Part shown: positions 7,110 to 15,916 of the stretch, in pieces
Numbering within the stretch: the stretch's first letter is position 1
How the letters are laid out: each line of letters begins with the position of its first letter
Assembly (NCBI GenBank): GCA_023461075.1
Contig: JAEWNY010000059.1
Span: 1-36,057 of the forward strand
Origin: Pseudomonadota bacterium
GTDB taxonomy: Bacteria; Pseudomonadota; Gammaproteobacteria; Xanthomonadales; Xanthomonadaceae
Direction of reading: 5' to 3'
Length of the DNA: 36,057 nucleotides
The notes under the pieces: model-generated
Told to the model about the DNA's origin: nothing
The model's input: the letters and a program-made list of their open reading frames with translations, nothing else
Database searches by the model: none
Position numbers and translations under genes: made by a program

Positions 7110-7688
7110 TCAGGAATTCGTGTTGAGGCGCTTCTGCGCCTCGTTGAAGTTGCCGGCGACCGCGAGCGGCAGCACGGCGAGTGCATCGTCGATGCCGCGC
7201 GCGATCAGCACGTCGTCATCGGTGTTGGCGCGGCCCAGCACCCAGCCAGTCACGCGGTCCTTGTGTCCGGGGTGGCCGATGCCCACGCGCAGCCGCCCGA
7301 ACCTGCCATGGCCGAGCAGGCGCATCGTGTCGCGCAGTCCGTTCTGGCCGCCATGGCCGCCATCGAACTTGAGCCGCACCGTGCCCGGCGCCAAGTCCAG
7401 CTCGTCGTGGGCGATCAGCATTTCTTCCGGCTCGATCTTCCAGAAGCGCAGCGCCGCGGTCACCGACTTGCCGGAAAGATTCATGAAGGTCGCGGGCTTC
7501 AGCAGCCAGACGTCACGACCGTCGATGGACACCCGTGCGACCTCGCCGAACAGCTTGGATTCCACGCGCCAACGCTCGCCGGCCTTTTCGACCAGCGCGT
7601 CCACAAAACGAAAACCCGCGTTGTGGCGGGTCTTCGCGTGTTCGGGTCCTGGATTGCCCAGCCCGACGATGAGGCGCAGTGCTTGCAT
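7110..7688 (-). CDS. pth: Peptidyl-tRNA hydrolase
   Basis: 192 residues, usual length. It recycles tRNA by cleaving peptidyl-tRNA released from stalled ribosomes. Active-site features seen: GLGNPG with Asn12, TRHNAG with the catalytic His22, FMNLSGK, HDELDL (catalytic Asp) and GGHGGQNGL. It lies between rplY and ychF on the same strand with gaps of about 50 nt, the order conserved in many gammaproteobacteria. ATG at 7688 fits the family N-terminus (LRLIVGLGNPG close to residue 1). Confidence 0.97.
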   Translation of the reverse strand: MQALRLIVGLGNPGPEHAKTRHNAGFRFVDALVEKAGERWRVESKLFGEVARVSIDGRDVWLLKPATFMNLSGKSVTAALRFWKIEPEEMLIAHDELDLAPGTVRLKFDGGHGGQNGLRDTMRLLGHGRFGRLRVGIGHPGHKDRVTGWVLGRANTDDDVLIARGIDDALAVLPLAVAGNFNEAQKRLNTNS

Positions 7689-7736
7689 CGAAGTGTCGGG
7701 CGAGGCGGCAACAGCTGCCGTCCCGCCCGGCGGCGA

Positions 7737-8432
7737 TCACTCGGCCGCGTCGCCTTCTGCAGCTGCTTCGCCCGCCTGCTCGCCCGCATCGTCCTGCTCG
7801 CTGGCCGGCACTTCGGCGGCTTCGGCATCCGCCGGCGCTTCTTCCTCGACCTCTTCCTTGACGAAGCGGGCCACGGCCACGGCCGGGTCGTGCTCGTCGG
7901 TCACCGGATGCGCCAGCTCGACGCCCTTCGGCAGGGTCACCGCCGACAGCTTGACGGTATCGCCGGCGTCGATGTTGCCGAGGTCGACTTCGATGAACTC
8001 CGGCAGGTCCTTCGGCAGGCAGACGATGGCGACATCGTTCATCTCGCTGGTCACCGACACCTCGGCGGCCTTGCCGGCCGGCGATTCGTCGATGTTGACG
8101 AAGTGCAGCGGCACGTTCATGTGGATCTTCTCGCCCGCCTTCACGCGCTGGAAGTCCATGTGCATGACCAGCTGCTTGTACGGATGGCGCTGCATGTCGC
8201 GCAGCAGGACCTGCTCGGCCTTGCCGTCGACGCTCAGGGTGATGATCGATGCATAGAACCAGTCGTGCATCTGCGCCAGCCAGACCGGCTCATGGTCCAG
8301 CTCGATGCTGACCGGGTCGGCGCCACCGCCGTAGACGACGGCGGGGATGCGGCCGGCATGACGCAGGCGGCGGCTCGCACCCTTCCCCTCGTCCTTGCGG
8401 CCGAACGCCGTCAGATTGTGTTCCTTAGCCAT
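7737..8432 (-). CDS. rplY: Ribosomal protein L25 (CTC form)
   Basis: 231 residues: an N-terminal 5S-rRNA-binding L25 domain (GKGASRRLRHAGRIPAVVYG), the CTC/TL5 C-terminal domain (CLPKDLPEFIEVDL) and a strongly acidic Ala/Glu tail of about 40 residues. I chose ATG 8432 (MAKEHNL) over an in-frame GTG at 8444 because family members begin there. The gene follows prs after a 112-nt gap rich in hairpins, which may be a leader that controls L25 synthesis. Confidence 0.95.
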   Translation of the reverse strand: MAKEHNLTAFGRKDEGKGASRRLRHAGRIPAVVYGGGADPVSIELDHEPVWLAQMHDWFYASIITLSVDGKAEQVLLRDMQRHPYKQLVMHMDFQRVKAGEKIHMNVPLHFVNIDESPAGKAAEVSVTSEMNDVAIVCLPKDLPEFIEVDLGNIDAGDTVKLSAVTLPKGVELAHPVTDEHDPAVAVARFVKEEVEEEAPADAEAAEVPASEQDDAGEQAGEAAAEGDAAE

Positions 8433-8457
8433 TTCTCTACTCACTTTCAGATTGGAA

Positions 8458-8525
8458 ACCGCATCGCTGCGGTGGTGTGACTCCCCCGCGACCAGGGGAG
8501 CCGTGCTCGCGGCGAAATGCCGCGA
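8458..8525 (-). promoter_or_regulatory. Three-hairpin leader between prs and rplY
   Basis: Three perfect stems lie in tandem between the prs stop and the rplY start. They are 8458-8473 (ACCGCA, 4-nt loop, TGCGGT), about 8481-8500 (CTCCCC/GGGGAG) and 8507-8525 (TCGCGGC, 5-nt loop, GCCGCGA). No T-run follows, so they are not simple terminators. In E. coli rplY is reported to be autoregulated through its mRNA leader; whether these stems play that part here is unknown. Confidence 0.45.
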
Positions 8526-8544
8526 ATGGGGTGCGCGCCCGGCG

Positions 8545-9510
8545 TCAGTCGACGTAGAGCGAGCTCACCGACTCGCCGAAGGCGATCCGGCGGATGGTTT
8601 CAGCCAGCAACTCGGCGACCGAGAGCTGGCGGATCTTGCCGCAGGCCTTGGCCGCCTCGGAGAGCGGGATGGTATCGGTCACCACCAGTTCGTCCAGTTG
8701 CGATTTGGTGATGTTGTCGATGGCCGCGCCCGACAGCACCGGATGGGTGATGTAGGCGGCGACCTTGGCGGCGCCATGCTGCTTGAGCGCTGCAGCGGCG
8801 GCGCACAGCGTGCCGGCGGTGTCGACGATGTCATCGACCAGCACGCAATCCTTGCCGGCCACGTCGCCGATGATGTTCATCACCGTGGCGACGTTCGCCT
8901 TCGGGCGACGTTTGTCGATTATGGCGAGGTCGGCATCGTCCAGGCGCTTGGCGATCGCGCGCGCGCGCACCACGCCGCCGACGTCGGGCGAGACCACGAT
9001 CAGGTTGTCGGTGCCATAGGCGCGCCAGATGTCGGCCAGCAGCAGCGGCGAGGCATAGACATTGTCGACCGGGATGTCGAAGAAGCCTTGGATCTGGTCG
9101 GCATGCAGGTCCAGCGTCAGCACGCGATCGGCCTTGACCGCGGTAAACATGCTGGCCGCGACCTTGGCGGTGATCGGCACCCGTGCCGAGCGCGGGCGGC
9201 GGTCCTGCCGCGCGTAACCGAAGTACGGCACCACCGCGGTGACCTTGCCGGCCGAGGCGCGCTTCAATGCATCGATCAGAACCAGTAATTCAAACAGGTT
9301 CTCGGCGGAGGGCGCGCAGGTCGGCTGGATGACGAAAACATCCTGGCCGCGCACGTTCTCCTCGATCTCTACCTGCACTTCACCGTCGGAGAAACGCCCG
9401 ACCAGCGCCTTGCCCATGCGGATGCCGAGCTCGTCGCACACGGCCTTGGCCAACGGGCGATTGGCGTTGCCGGAAAACACCAGCAGATTGCGTTGGTCCT
9501 GCATCGCCAT
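8545..9510 (-). CDS. prs: Ribose-phosphate pyrophosphokinase (PRPP synthetase)
   Basis: 321 residues, full length. It makes PRPP from ribose-5-phosphate and ATP for purine, pyrimidine, His, Trp and NAD synthesis. Seen: LLVFSGNANRPLA at the start, GRFSDGEV, the flexible loop YARQDRR, the LDLHADQIQGFF segment, and the PRPP-binding loop VLVDDIVDTAGTL. The ATG at 9510 is preceded by GGAG with 7-nt spacing; a longer frame upstream would run into tRNA-Gln and is rejected. It probably gains its 5' end from a transcript passing through tRNA-Gln. Confidence 0.97.
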   Translation of the reverse strand: MAMQDQRNLLVFSGNANRPLAKAVCDELGIRMGKALVGRFSDGEVQVEIEENVRGQDVFVIQPTCAPSAENLFELLVLIDALKRASAGKVTAVVPYFGYARQDRRPRSARVPITAKVAASMFTAVKADRVLTLDLHADQIQGFFDIPVDNVYASPLLLADIWRAYGTDNLIVVSPDVGGVVRARAIAKRLDDADLAIIDKRRPKANVATVMNIIGDVAGKDCVLVDDIVDTAGTLCAAAAALKQHGAAKVAAYITHPVLSGAAIDNITKSQLDELVVTDTIPLSEAAKACGKIRQLSVAELLAETIRRIAFGESVSSLYVD

Positions 9511-9569
9511 GGGCCGACTCCGCTTCGCTCTGACCGCGCGGTGAAAGTGGATGGAACTTCTTCGATGGA

Positions 9570-9645
9570 TGGCAGGGGCGGAAGGATTCGAACCTACGCA
9601 TGCCAGGATCAAAACCTGGTGCCTTAACCACTTGGCGACGCCCCT
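9570..9645 (-). tRNA. tRNA-Gln (anticodon TTG)
   Basis: A 76-nt cloverleaf with acceptor AGGGGCG/CGCCCCT, D-arm GCCAAGTGGTTAAGGC, anticodon loop TTTTGAT (anticodon TTG), T-loop TTCGAAT and encoded CCA. It stands between ispE (stop 26 nt before it) and prs (start 59 nt after it) on the same strand. Confidence 0.96.
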
Positions 9646-9671
9646 GTAGTGCTGCGGAACCGAAGTCGCCT

Positions 9672-10559
9672 TCAGTGCCGTCCTTCCAGCGCGTCCAGCA
9701 GTGGCGATTTCGCCACGCCTTCTGCAACCCGCGCGTCCAGTTGCGCGGGCAATCGGGCCAGCGCGGCCTCGGCGTCATCGCGGGTGGCGAATTCGACGAA
9801 ACAGCCGCTGCCGCTGCCGGTCAAGCGAGGCGTGCCGATCGCCGAGAGCGCGTGGAAGGCGGCATCGACCGCCGGCTCGCGCCTCCGCAGCACCGGCTCG
9901 AACGCATTGCCCGAGAGCGATCCTGAAAGGAAGTCGGCTATTGTCGCGGGCGCGGAATCCCGCGTCAAATCATCGGCTTGGAACAACGGGCCGGTCGCCG
10001 CATGCACGCCCGGAAAGGCCAGCACGTAGGCAGCCTGCGGCAGTTCGATCGGGGTGATGACTTCGCCCACGCCCGCGGCCCAGGCGTTATGGCCGTGGAC
10101 GAAGACCGGCACGTCGGCACCGAGCCGCAACCCGAGTTGCGCCAGCCGTTCCGCCGGCCAGCCCAGGTCCCAGAGATGATTCAGCGCGACCAGAACCGTC
10201 GCTGCATCCGACGAGCCGCCACCGAATCCGCCCCCGGTCGGAATGTGTTTTTCGATGGCGATGTCGACGCCTTGGGCGATGTTGGCTTGCATTTGCAGCA
10301 AGTTGGCGGCACGAACACCCAAGTCATCGGCTTCCGCCACGCCCGTGAAGGAGTCAGCCACCCGGCGAATCCCGCCATCCTGCCGAGGCCGCAGGCGGAT
10401 CACGTCGCCCCAATCGAGCAAGCGGAACACTGTCTGCAGCCGGTGGTAACCATCTGCGCGGCGGCCGGTGATTTGGAGGAACAGGTTGAGCTTGGCCGGC
10501 GCGGGCCAGATGCTCCAGCCTTCCGAGACGGGAAAACGCTCACTCGCGGCGGGTGTCAT
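9672..10559 (-). CDS. ispE: 4-diphosphocytidyl-2-C-methyl-D-erythritol kinase
   Basis: 295 residues, a GHMP kinase that phosphorylates CDP-methylerythritol in the MEP isoprenoid pathway. Motifs: APAKLNLFLQITGRRADGYH near the N-terminus, the ATP loop PTGGGFGGGSSDAATVL, and the C-terminal LTGSGSGCFVEF. The ATG at 10559 lies 3 nt behind the lolB stop, so the genes form an operon lolB-ispE, the order found across gammaproteobacteria. tRNA-Gln and prs follow. Confidence 0.96.
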   Translation of the reverse strand: MTPAASERFPVSEGWSIWPAPAKLNLFLQITGRRADGYHRLQTVFRLLDWGDVIRLRPRQDGGIRRVADSFTGVAEADDLGVRAANLLQMQANIAQGVDIAIEKHIPTGGGFGGGSSDAATVLVALNHLWDLGWPAERLAQLGLRLGADVPVFVHGHNAWAAGVGEVITPIELPQAAYVLAFPGVHAATGPLFQADDLTRDSAPATIADFLSGSLSGNAFEPVLRRREPAVDAAFHALSAIGTPRLTGSGSGCFVEFATRDDAEAALARLPAQLDARVAEGVAKSPLLDALEGRH

Positions 10560-10562
10560 CCC

Positions 10563-11258
10563 TCAATCCGCGTCGGCATCGCCGGTCCACTGGTCGATGA
10601 CCAAGCGCACGCGACTGTCGCCACGGCGGGCATCGATGCCGGTCGGCAGGCGTTTGCCGCGCGTGAAATCGATGCGCCAGCCGTCCTGGTCGAGCCCGAC
10701 CAGCCGGTGGGCGGCGTCGAAGCGATATTGGGAGGGTTCGGACTCCGGCGCGGGAATCCCGCGCAGCCAATGCCGCATCGAGGCCACCGGAATATCCCAG
10801 CCGGTCGCCTCGCGCAGCAACAGGGCGGCATCCGACCCCGTGCGCGGCCCACCCTCCAGCCCGGTGATCGTGGCTTGGCCGGGCGCGACATCCAGCCGCC
10901 AGCTTTGCCGGGTGATTGGCGCGCTGAGCGTCACGCTGTAGCGGTCGCCCGCCGGCTGCGTCCATTCGACGCGGGTGTTGCCGGCCTGCTTGCCGGTGCT
11001 GATCGCGGCACGGCCTTGCATCGTCCAGCCATGGCCGGCGGCCTGGTCGGCCGCATCCGCGGCGTAGGCGGCAGACAGGCCCGCGATCGCCTGCGCACAG
11101 GCACCCGCAGGATCACTCGATGGCTGCGTGCCGTCGCAGGTCAACGCCGCCTGCGCAGGCGGCTTCACCGCATGCCCCGCACAAGCCGAGAGCAGCCATG
11201 CGGCAAGGCCCAGCATCGCCGCGCGATGCGGCACCTTGATGTCGCGAATGGAATTCAT
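10563..11258 (-). CDS. lolB: Outer-membrane lipoprotein insertion receptor LolB
   Basis: 231 residues. LolB takes lipoproteins from LolA and inserts them in the outer membrane, and is itself a lipoprotein. The N-terminus ends in the lipobox LLSAC (Cys at about residue 26), and WTMQGRAAIS, the typical first strand of the LolB fold, is visible, as is WLRGIPAP. The sequence is otherwise divergent; position before ispE supports the call. Its ATG overlaps the TGA of the TPR gene (ATGA). Confidence 0.9.
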   Translation of the reverse strand: MNSIRDIKVPHRAAMLGLAAWLLSACAGHAVKPPAQAALTCDGTQPSSDPAGACAQAIAGLSAAYAADAADQAAGHGWTMQGRAAISTGKQAGNTRVEWTQPAGDRYSVTLSAPITRQSWRLDVAPGQATITGLEGGPRTGSDAALLLREATGWDIPVASMRHWLRGIPAPESEPSQYRFDAAHRLVGLDQDGWRIDFTRGKRLPTGIDARRGDSRVRLVIDQWTGDADAD

Positions 11259-12946
11259 GCTCCGGTCTTCTCCAGCGCGCGCTTCAGGGCGCGATGTTCG
11301 GGGTCGATCTTGCGCGCGGTATCGAACCACTGCCGCGCCTCGTCCCTGCGGCCCATCACCCACAGCACTTCGGCAACGTGGGCGGCGACTTCCGCATCCT
11401 TGTTGAGGGTGAAGGCGCGCTTCAACTGCACCAGCGCCTCCTCGTGGCGGCCCAGGCGGTACAGCACCCAGCCGTGGCTGTCGATGATCGCTGCGTTGCC
11501 GGGCTCGGCCACGCGCGCACGGTCGATCAGCTCCAGCGCCTCGCGATAGCGCGTGGTGCGGTCGGCCAGCGTGTAACCGAGCGCATTGAGCGCGGCGACG
11601 TTCTCCGGATCCACCACCAGGATCTTGCGCAGGTCGGCCTCGGCGGCATCGATCCGGTCGATGCGTTCCCAAGCCAGCGCGCGCGAATAGAGGATCGCCA
11701 GCTCGTCCTGCATCGCCGCCAGTCCGCGCGCGTACGCATCGAACTCGCCTTTCTGGTCGCCATCTTTCTGCCGCAATTCGGCTTCGGCCAGGTACGCATC
11801 GCGCACCACCTCGCCTTCGGCTTCGTCGGCGTTCTGCAGCGCGCGCAGGGCGGTGAACGCCTCGTCCCTGCGACCCATCGCGTGCAGCGTGCTGGCGCGG
11901 CGCAGGCGCGCGACATCGCGCATCGGGCCACCGGCCACGGCGTCATACCAGTGCAGGGCCTCGTCGTACTTCTTCAGCGTCTCGGCCACCTGCCCCAGCA
12001 GCAGGCGCTGGCGCGGCTCGGCGGCGGTAGCGCCTTCGGCTTTCAACTCTGCATAGAGTTTTTCAAGGCCTGGATCGTCCTCGGCGCGGGAGAGCATCGC
12101 CGCCCGCAGGGCGCGGGTCTGGGTGTCCTGCTCGCCACCGGCAAGCACGGCCGCCGCGGTCGCGGCATCGCCCATCGCCTCATACTCGCCGGCCAATGGC
12201 AGGCGCATTGCGGGCAGGCGATCGAGTTGTCCGCGCAACGCGTCAAGCTGTCGACGCGCGTCATCCAGGTCACCGCGTTCGCGCGACAGGCTGGCCTTGA
12301 GCAGTTGCACGCGCGGCTCGTCCGGGTGGGCCTTGACGATGTCGCCGACCAACGCATCGACCAAGGCCTGCTGCTGCAGGCGCTGGGCGAGGCCGGCGAA
12401 CGCGAGCTGCGCATCCATGTCGGTCGGCAAGGCGCCACGTTCGCGCAGGCGTTTGAGTACCGCGCCGGTGCGCTGGGTGTCCTTGCCGCCACCGCTGAGC
12501 GCGACCAGGGCGTAGCGCCAGCCGCGCGGATCGGGATCGCGCAGCAGTTTTTCCAGGCTGGATGCAGCCGCATCGGCGCGACCGCCACGCACGGCCAAGG
12601 TGGCCTCGGATGCGGTCAGCGCGAGTGAGGGTTCGCCGCCCCGCTTCCACAAGGCCAATGCCTCGCCCGCAACGCGGTCTTCGTTGGCCAACAGGGCGAT
12701 GCGCGTCGCACGCTCGGCCAAGCCGATGTCCGCGCTGCGCCGGGCCGCATCGAGGTAATGCTTCGCCGCCTCGTCCAGCTTGCCGGCCTGCAGCGCGAAT
12801 TCGCCGGCCAGGAGCGGCTCCAATGCCGCATTGGCCGCTGGCGGCGCGGGCGTGCGAGCGTGGAGTGGCGCGGGCACCGGCACACAAACGGCAGCCAGCA
12901 TGATCGACATCAACAACAGGAGCGCGCGCGGTTGGCGGTCAGGCAT
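11255..12946 (-). CDS. Exported tetratricopeptide-repeat protein
   Basis: 563 residues with an N-terminal signal or anchor (ALLLLMSIMLAAVCVPVPAPLHA) followed by tandem helical repeats of TPR type through nearly the whole length. Examples are the A-x3-LDEAAKHYLDAAR unit near 55-70 and the NVAALNALGYTLAD..REALELIDRA and HGWVLYRLGRHEEAL units near the C-terminus. Such proteins are scaffolds; the partner is unknown. A TPR gene directly upstream of lolB is usual in Xanthomonadaceae and Pseudomonadaceae, and the 4-bp overlap with lolB hints at a shared role in the envelope. ATG 12946 has no clear ribosome site; a start at Met13 or Met16 is possible. Confidence 0.88.
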   Translation of the reverse strand: MPDRQPRALLLLMSIMLAAVCVPVPAPLHARTPAPPAANAALEPLLAGEFALQAGKLDEAAKHYLDAARRSADIGLAERATRIALLANEDRVAGEALALWKRGGEPSLALTASEATLAVRGGRADAAASSLEKLLRDPDPRGWRYALVALSGGGKDTQRTGAVLKRLRERGALPTDMDAQLAFAGLAQRLQQQALVDALVGDIVKAHPDEPRVQLLKASLSRERGDLDDARRQLDALRGQLDRLPAMRLPLAGEYEAMGDAATAAAVLAGGEQDTQTRALRAAMLSRAEDDPGLEKLYAELKAEGATAAEPRQRLLLGQVAETLKKYDEALHWYDAVAGGPMRDVARLRRASTLHAMGRRDEAFTALRALQNADEAEGEVVRDAYLAEAELRQKDGDQKGEFDAYARGLAAMQDELAILYSRALAWERIDRIDAAEADLRKILVVDPENVAALNALGYTLADRTTRYREALELIDRARVAEPGNAAIIDSHGWVLYRLGRHEEALVQLKRAFTLNKDAEVAAHVAEVLWVMGRRDEARQWFDTARKIDPEHRALKRALEKTGA

Positions 12947-12957
12947 GGCGAGGGGCG

Positions 12958-12963
12958 TAAAAT
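12958..12963 (+). promoter_or_regulatory. Candidate -10 element for hemA
   Basis: TAAAAT lies 45 nt upstream of the hemA ATG in the narrow divergent gap between the TPR gene and hemA. No good -35 stands 16-18 nt upstream, so the call rests on the -10 alone. A similar TAAAAT occurs before the asparaginase-domain gene (19845-19850). Confidence 0.35.
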
Positions 12964-13008
12964 GGCGGATTGGATGATCGCCGCCAGCTTAATCGCAACT
13001 TCCTGAAC

Positions 13009-14319
13009 ATGCCGAACCGGCCCGCCCTTCACGCGCTCGGGTTGAACCACCAGACCGCCCCGGTCGCGCTGCGCGAGCGGCTGGCGTTCGATGCCGGCGC
13101 GTTGCCGGCCGCGCTGGCGGCCTTGCGGTCGATGCCGGGCGTGCACGAAGTCGCGATCCTCTCCACCTGCAATCGCACCGAGCTCTATGCGGTGGCCGAC
13201 GATGGCCTCGCGCTTGAGCGCTGGCTGGCGAGCAGCCCTGCTGCGGACGCCGCGCTCGACGCCTACCTCTACCGCCACCGGGACATCGAGGCGGTGCGGC
13301 ATCTGTTCCGCGTCGCCGCCGGGCTCGATTCTCTGGTACTGGGCGAGCCGCAGATCCTGGGTCAGGTGAAGGAGGCCTGGTCGGCCGCGCGCAGCGCCGG
13401 CACGCTGGGCGGCCCGCTTGACCGCATGTTCCAGCAGGCTTTCGGTACCGCCAAGCACGCGCGCACGCATACCCGCATCGGTCAGAATCCGGTGTCGGTC
13501 GCGTCCACCGCCGTGCGGCTGGCGCAGGAAAGCTTCGCCCGGCTCGAGGATTCCACCGTGCTGCTGGTCGGCGCCGGCGAAACCATCGAACTCGCGGCCA
13601 AGCACCTGGCCGATGGCGGGGTGAAGCGCCTGCTGATTGCCAATCGCACCCTGGCCCACGCGCAGGACATCGCCGGCCGCCATGGCGGCTTCGCGTTGCC
13701 ACTGGCGGAAATCGACCGGCATCTGGCCGAGGCCGACATCGTGTTCTCGGCGACTGCGGCGCGCGATCCGGTTCTGCTGCGCGGGCAGGTCACGGATGCG
13801 TTGAAGACGCGCCGTCATCGGCCGATGCTGCTGCTGGACCTGGCCGTGCCGCGCGACATCGAACCTTCGATCTCCGACCTGCGCGACGTCTTCCTCTACA
13901 CCGTGGACGACCTCGAGCGCGTGGTCGAGGACAACCGCCGCAGCCGTCGCGAGGCGGCCGAGGAAGCCGAGGCGATCGCGACGCTCCACGCCGAACGTTT
14001 CATGGAACGACTCGCCCTGGTCCGCAACGACGCACCCTTGCGCCGCCTGCGCTCGCATGGTGATGCCGCACGCAGCGAAGCCATGCGCAAGGCGCAGCGC
14101 TTGCTCGCGAACGGTGGCGATCCGCAGGCCGCACTCGACCTGCTCGCCCACACCCTGACCAACCGTCTGCTGCACGCGCCAACCGTGGCCCTGCGCGATG
14201 CCGCCGCCAGTGGCGACGTCGAACTCGCGCGTGCCACCGAACGCCTCTTTCCGACCGCGCCGGAAGCGGCACTCCACGACGACGATATCGATGCAAGCGA
14301 CGCTCCGCCGCAAGCTTGA
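13009..14319 (+). CDS. hemA: Glutamyl-tRNA reductase
   Basis: 436 residues. It reduces Glu-tRNA to glutamate-1-semialdehyde, the first committed step of the C5 route to heme. Seen: LGLNHQTAPVALRERLAF at the N-terminus, the catalytic Cys54 in STCNRTELY, GEPQILGQVK, the NADPH-binding VGAGETIEL and the helical dimerisation tail. ATG 13009 fits the family; a TTG at 12970 would add 13 unconserved residues. Its 3' end overlaps prfA by 29 bp, a coupling stronger than the usual short spacer in E. coli. Confidence 0.97.
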   Translation: MPNRPALHALGLNHQTAPVALRERLAFDAGALPAALAALRSMPGVHEVAILSTCNRTELYAVADDGLALERWLASSPAADAALDAYLYRHRDIEAVRHLFRVAAGLDSLVLGEPQILGQVKEAWSAARSAGTLGGPLDRMFQQAFGTAKHARTHTRIGQNPVSVASTAVRLAQESFARLEDSTVLLVGAGETIELAAKHLADGGVKRLLIANRTLAHAQDIAGRHGGFALPLAEIDRHLAEADIVFSATAARDPVLLRGQVTDALKTRRHRPMLLLDLAVPRDIEPSISDLRDVFLYTVDDLERVVEDNRRSRREAAEEAEAIATLHAERFMERLALVRNDAPLRRLRSHGDAARSEAMRKAQRLLANGGDPQAALDLLAHTLTNRLLHAPTVALRDAAASGDVELARATERLFPTAPEAALHDDDIDASDAPPQA

Positions 14320-15376
14320 GGCGCTGGCCGAGCGCCGCGACGAAGTCGAACGCCTGCTGGCCGATCCGCAAGTGATCGGCGAGCAGACGCAGTTCCGCAA
14401 GCTCTCGCGCGAATTCGCCCGGCTCGAACCGGTCTCGCAGGCGCTCATCGCCGAGCGCCAGGCGCGCGACGACCTGGCTGCGGCGATCGAAATGCGCGCC
14501 GATCCGGAACTGGCGGCGATGGCGGATGAAGAAGTCGCTGACGCGGAGATACGCATCGCCGAACTGGAAAGCGAGCTGATGGCGCAGCTGGTGCCGCGGG
14601 ATGCGCGTGACGATGCCGGCCTGTACCTGGAAGTGCGCGCCGGTACCGGCGGCGACGAGGCGGCGATCTTCGCCGGCGACCTGTTCCGCATGTATTCGCG
14701 CTACGCCGAACGCCAGGGCTGGAAGGTCGAGGTCGAATCGGCCAATCCCGGCGAACATGGCGGATTCCGCGAAATCGTTGCCCGGGTCGACGGCGATGGC
14801 GCGTATTCCAGACTGAAGTTCGAATCCGGCACCCATCGCGTGCAGCGCGTTCCCGAAACCGAATCGCAGGGCCGCATCCACACCTCGGCGGCCACCGTGG
14901 CGATCATCGCCGAGGAAGCCGGCGACATCGACATCGACATCAACCCGACCGACCTGAAAGTGGACACGTTCCGCTCCAGCGGCGCCGGCGGCCAGCACGT
15001 CAACAAGACCGAGTCCGCGATCCGCATCACCCATGTGCCGAGCGGCGTGGTGGTGGAATCGCAGACCGAACGCAGCCAGCACGCCAACCGCGACAAGGCG
15101 ATGAAGCGATTGAAGGCGATGCTGGTCGAGGCCGAAGTCGAACGCCGCGAGGCCGCGCAGGCCGCCGACCGCAAGCTGCAGGTGGGTTCGGGCGACCGCA
15201 GCCAGCGCATCCGCACCTACAACTTCCCGCAGGGCCGGATCACCGACCATCGGGTCGAGGGCCTGACCCTGTACGACCTGCCGAACGTGATGGAAGGCGG
15301 CCTCGACGCGCTCATCGAAAGACTGGCGCGCGAAGCGCAGGCCGACGCACTGGCCCGGTTGACCGACGAAGCCTGA
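14291..15376 (+). CDS. prfA: Peptide chain release factor 1
   Basis: 361 residues, usual for RF1, which releases the peptide at UAA and UAG codons. The stop-codon-reading tripeptide is PET (188-190), of the PxT type that marks RF1 rather than RF2, and the catalytic GGQ is at 233-235. ATG 14291 (MQATLRRKLEAL) matches family starts and lies inside hemA. PrmC, which methylates the GGQ glutamine, is encoded separately at 34340-35176 rather than next door as in E. coli. Confidence 0.97.
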   Translation: MQATLRRKLEALAERRDEVERLLADPQVIGEQTQFRKLSREFARLEPVSQALIAERQARDDLAAAIEMRADPELAAMADEEVADAEIRIAELESELMAQLVPRDARDDAGLYLEVRAGTGGDEAAIFAGDLFRMYSRYAERQGWKVEVESANPGEHGGFREIVARVDGDGAYSRLKFESGTHRVQRVPETESQGRIHTSAATVAIIAEEAGDIDIDINPTDLKVDTFRSSGAGGQHVNKTESAIRITHVPSGVVVESQTERSQHANRDKAMKRLKAMLVEAEVERREAAQAADRKLQVGSGDRSQRIRTYNFPQGRITDHRVEGLTLYDLPNVMEGGLDALIERLAREAQADALARLTDEA

Positions 15377-15450
15377 ACCCGCGCCAGGGCTAACGAATCC
15401 GAAACATCGGCTGTGGTGTGCTAGGCGCCGGTCATGCCGTTGGGGGCAGG

Positions 15451-15894
15451 ATGAAGACACGGGTCCGACAGGCGACGCTTGAGGATGTCGATGCGCTGGT
15501 GCCGCTGTTCGATGCCTATCGCCAGTTCTACGCGCAGCCGTCCGACAAGACGCGGGCGCGCAACTGGCTGCGCGCGCGGATCGGCAACAACGAATCGGTG
15601 GTGCTTCTGGCCGAGCGCGATGGCGCGGCGATCGGCTTCAGCCAGCTTTACCCGATGTATTCCTCGGTGCAGACCGCGCGCATCTGGGTGTTGAACGATC
15701 TCTACGTCGATCCCGACCAACGCCGCCACGGTGTCGCGCGCGCCCTGCTCAAGGCCGCCGAGGAATTCGGCAAGGACGATGGCGCCGCCTTCATCGTGCT
15801 CGAGACCACCCGCGACAACGAGACCGCGCACGCGCTCTATCGCGATGCCGGCTGGCGCGAGGATGCCACCCAGTGGTATTCCAAGCACCTTTGA
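15451..15894 (+). CDS. GNAT-family N-acetyltransferase
   Basis: 147 residues forming a single GNAT domain. The acetyl-CoA loop is seen in LNDLYVDPDQRRHGVARALL (RxxGxA pattern near residue 97), followed by the typical strand FIVLETTRDN and ALYRDAGWR at the end. The substrate cannot be read from sequence; small-molecule or protein amines are possible. ATG 15451 is preceded by GGGGGCAGG. It sits 22 nt before a PPK2 gene on the same strand, so the two may be co-transcribed. Confidence 0.88.
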   Translation: MKTRVRQATLEDVDALVPLFDAYRQFYAQPSDKTRARNWLRARIGNNESVVLLAERDGAAIGFSQLYPMYSSVQTARIWVLNDLYVDPDQRRHGVARALLKAAEEFGKDDGAAFIVLETTRDNETAHALYRDAGWREDATQWYSKHL

Positions 15895-15916
15895 CCCACC
15901 AGACGGGGCGCCCATC

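Noticed and set aside
5985..8480. An 831-codon open frame on the + strand across ychF, pth and rplY
   Set aside because: It runs antisense to three recognised genes and across their gaps; the composition (His, Asp, Arg, Leu-rich) is that of a shadow frame.
12910..14691. A 593-codon minus-strand open frame opposite hemA
   Set aside because: Antisense to hemA and prfA, which have unambiguous motifs; no conserved domain seen.
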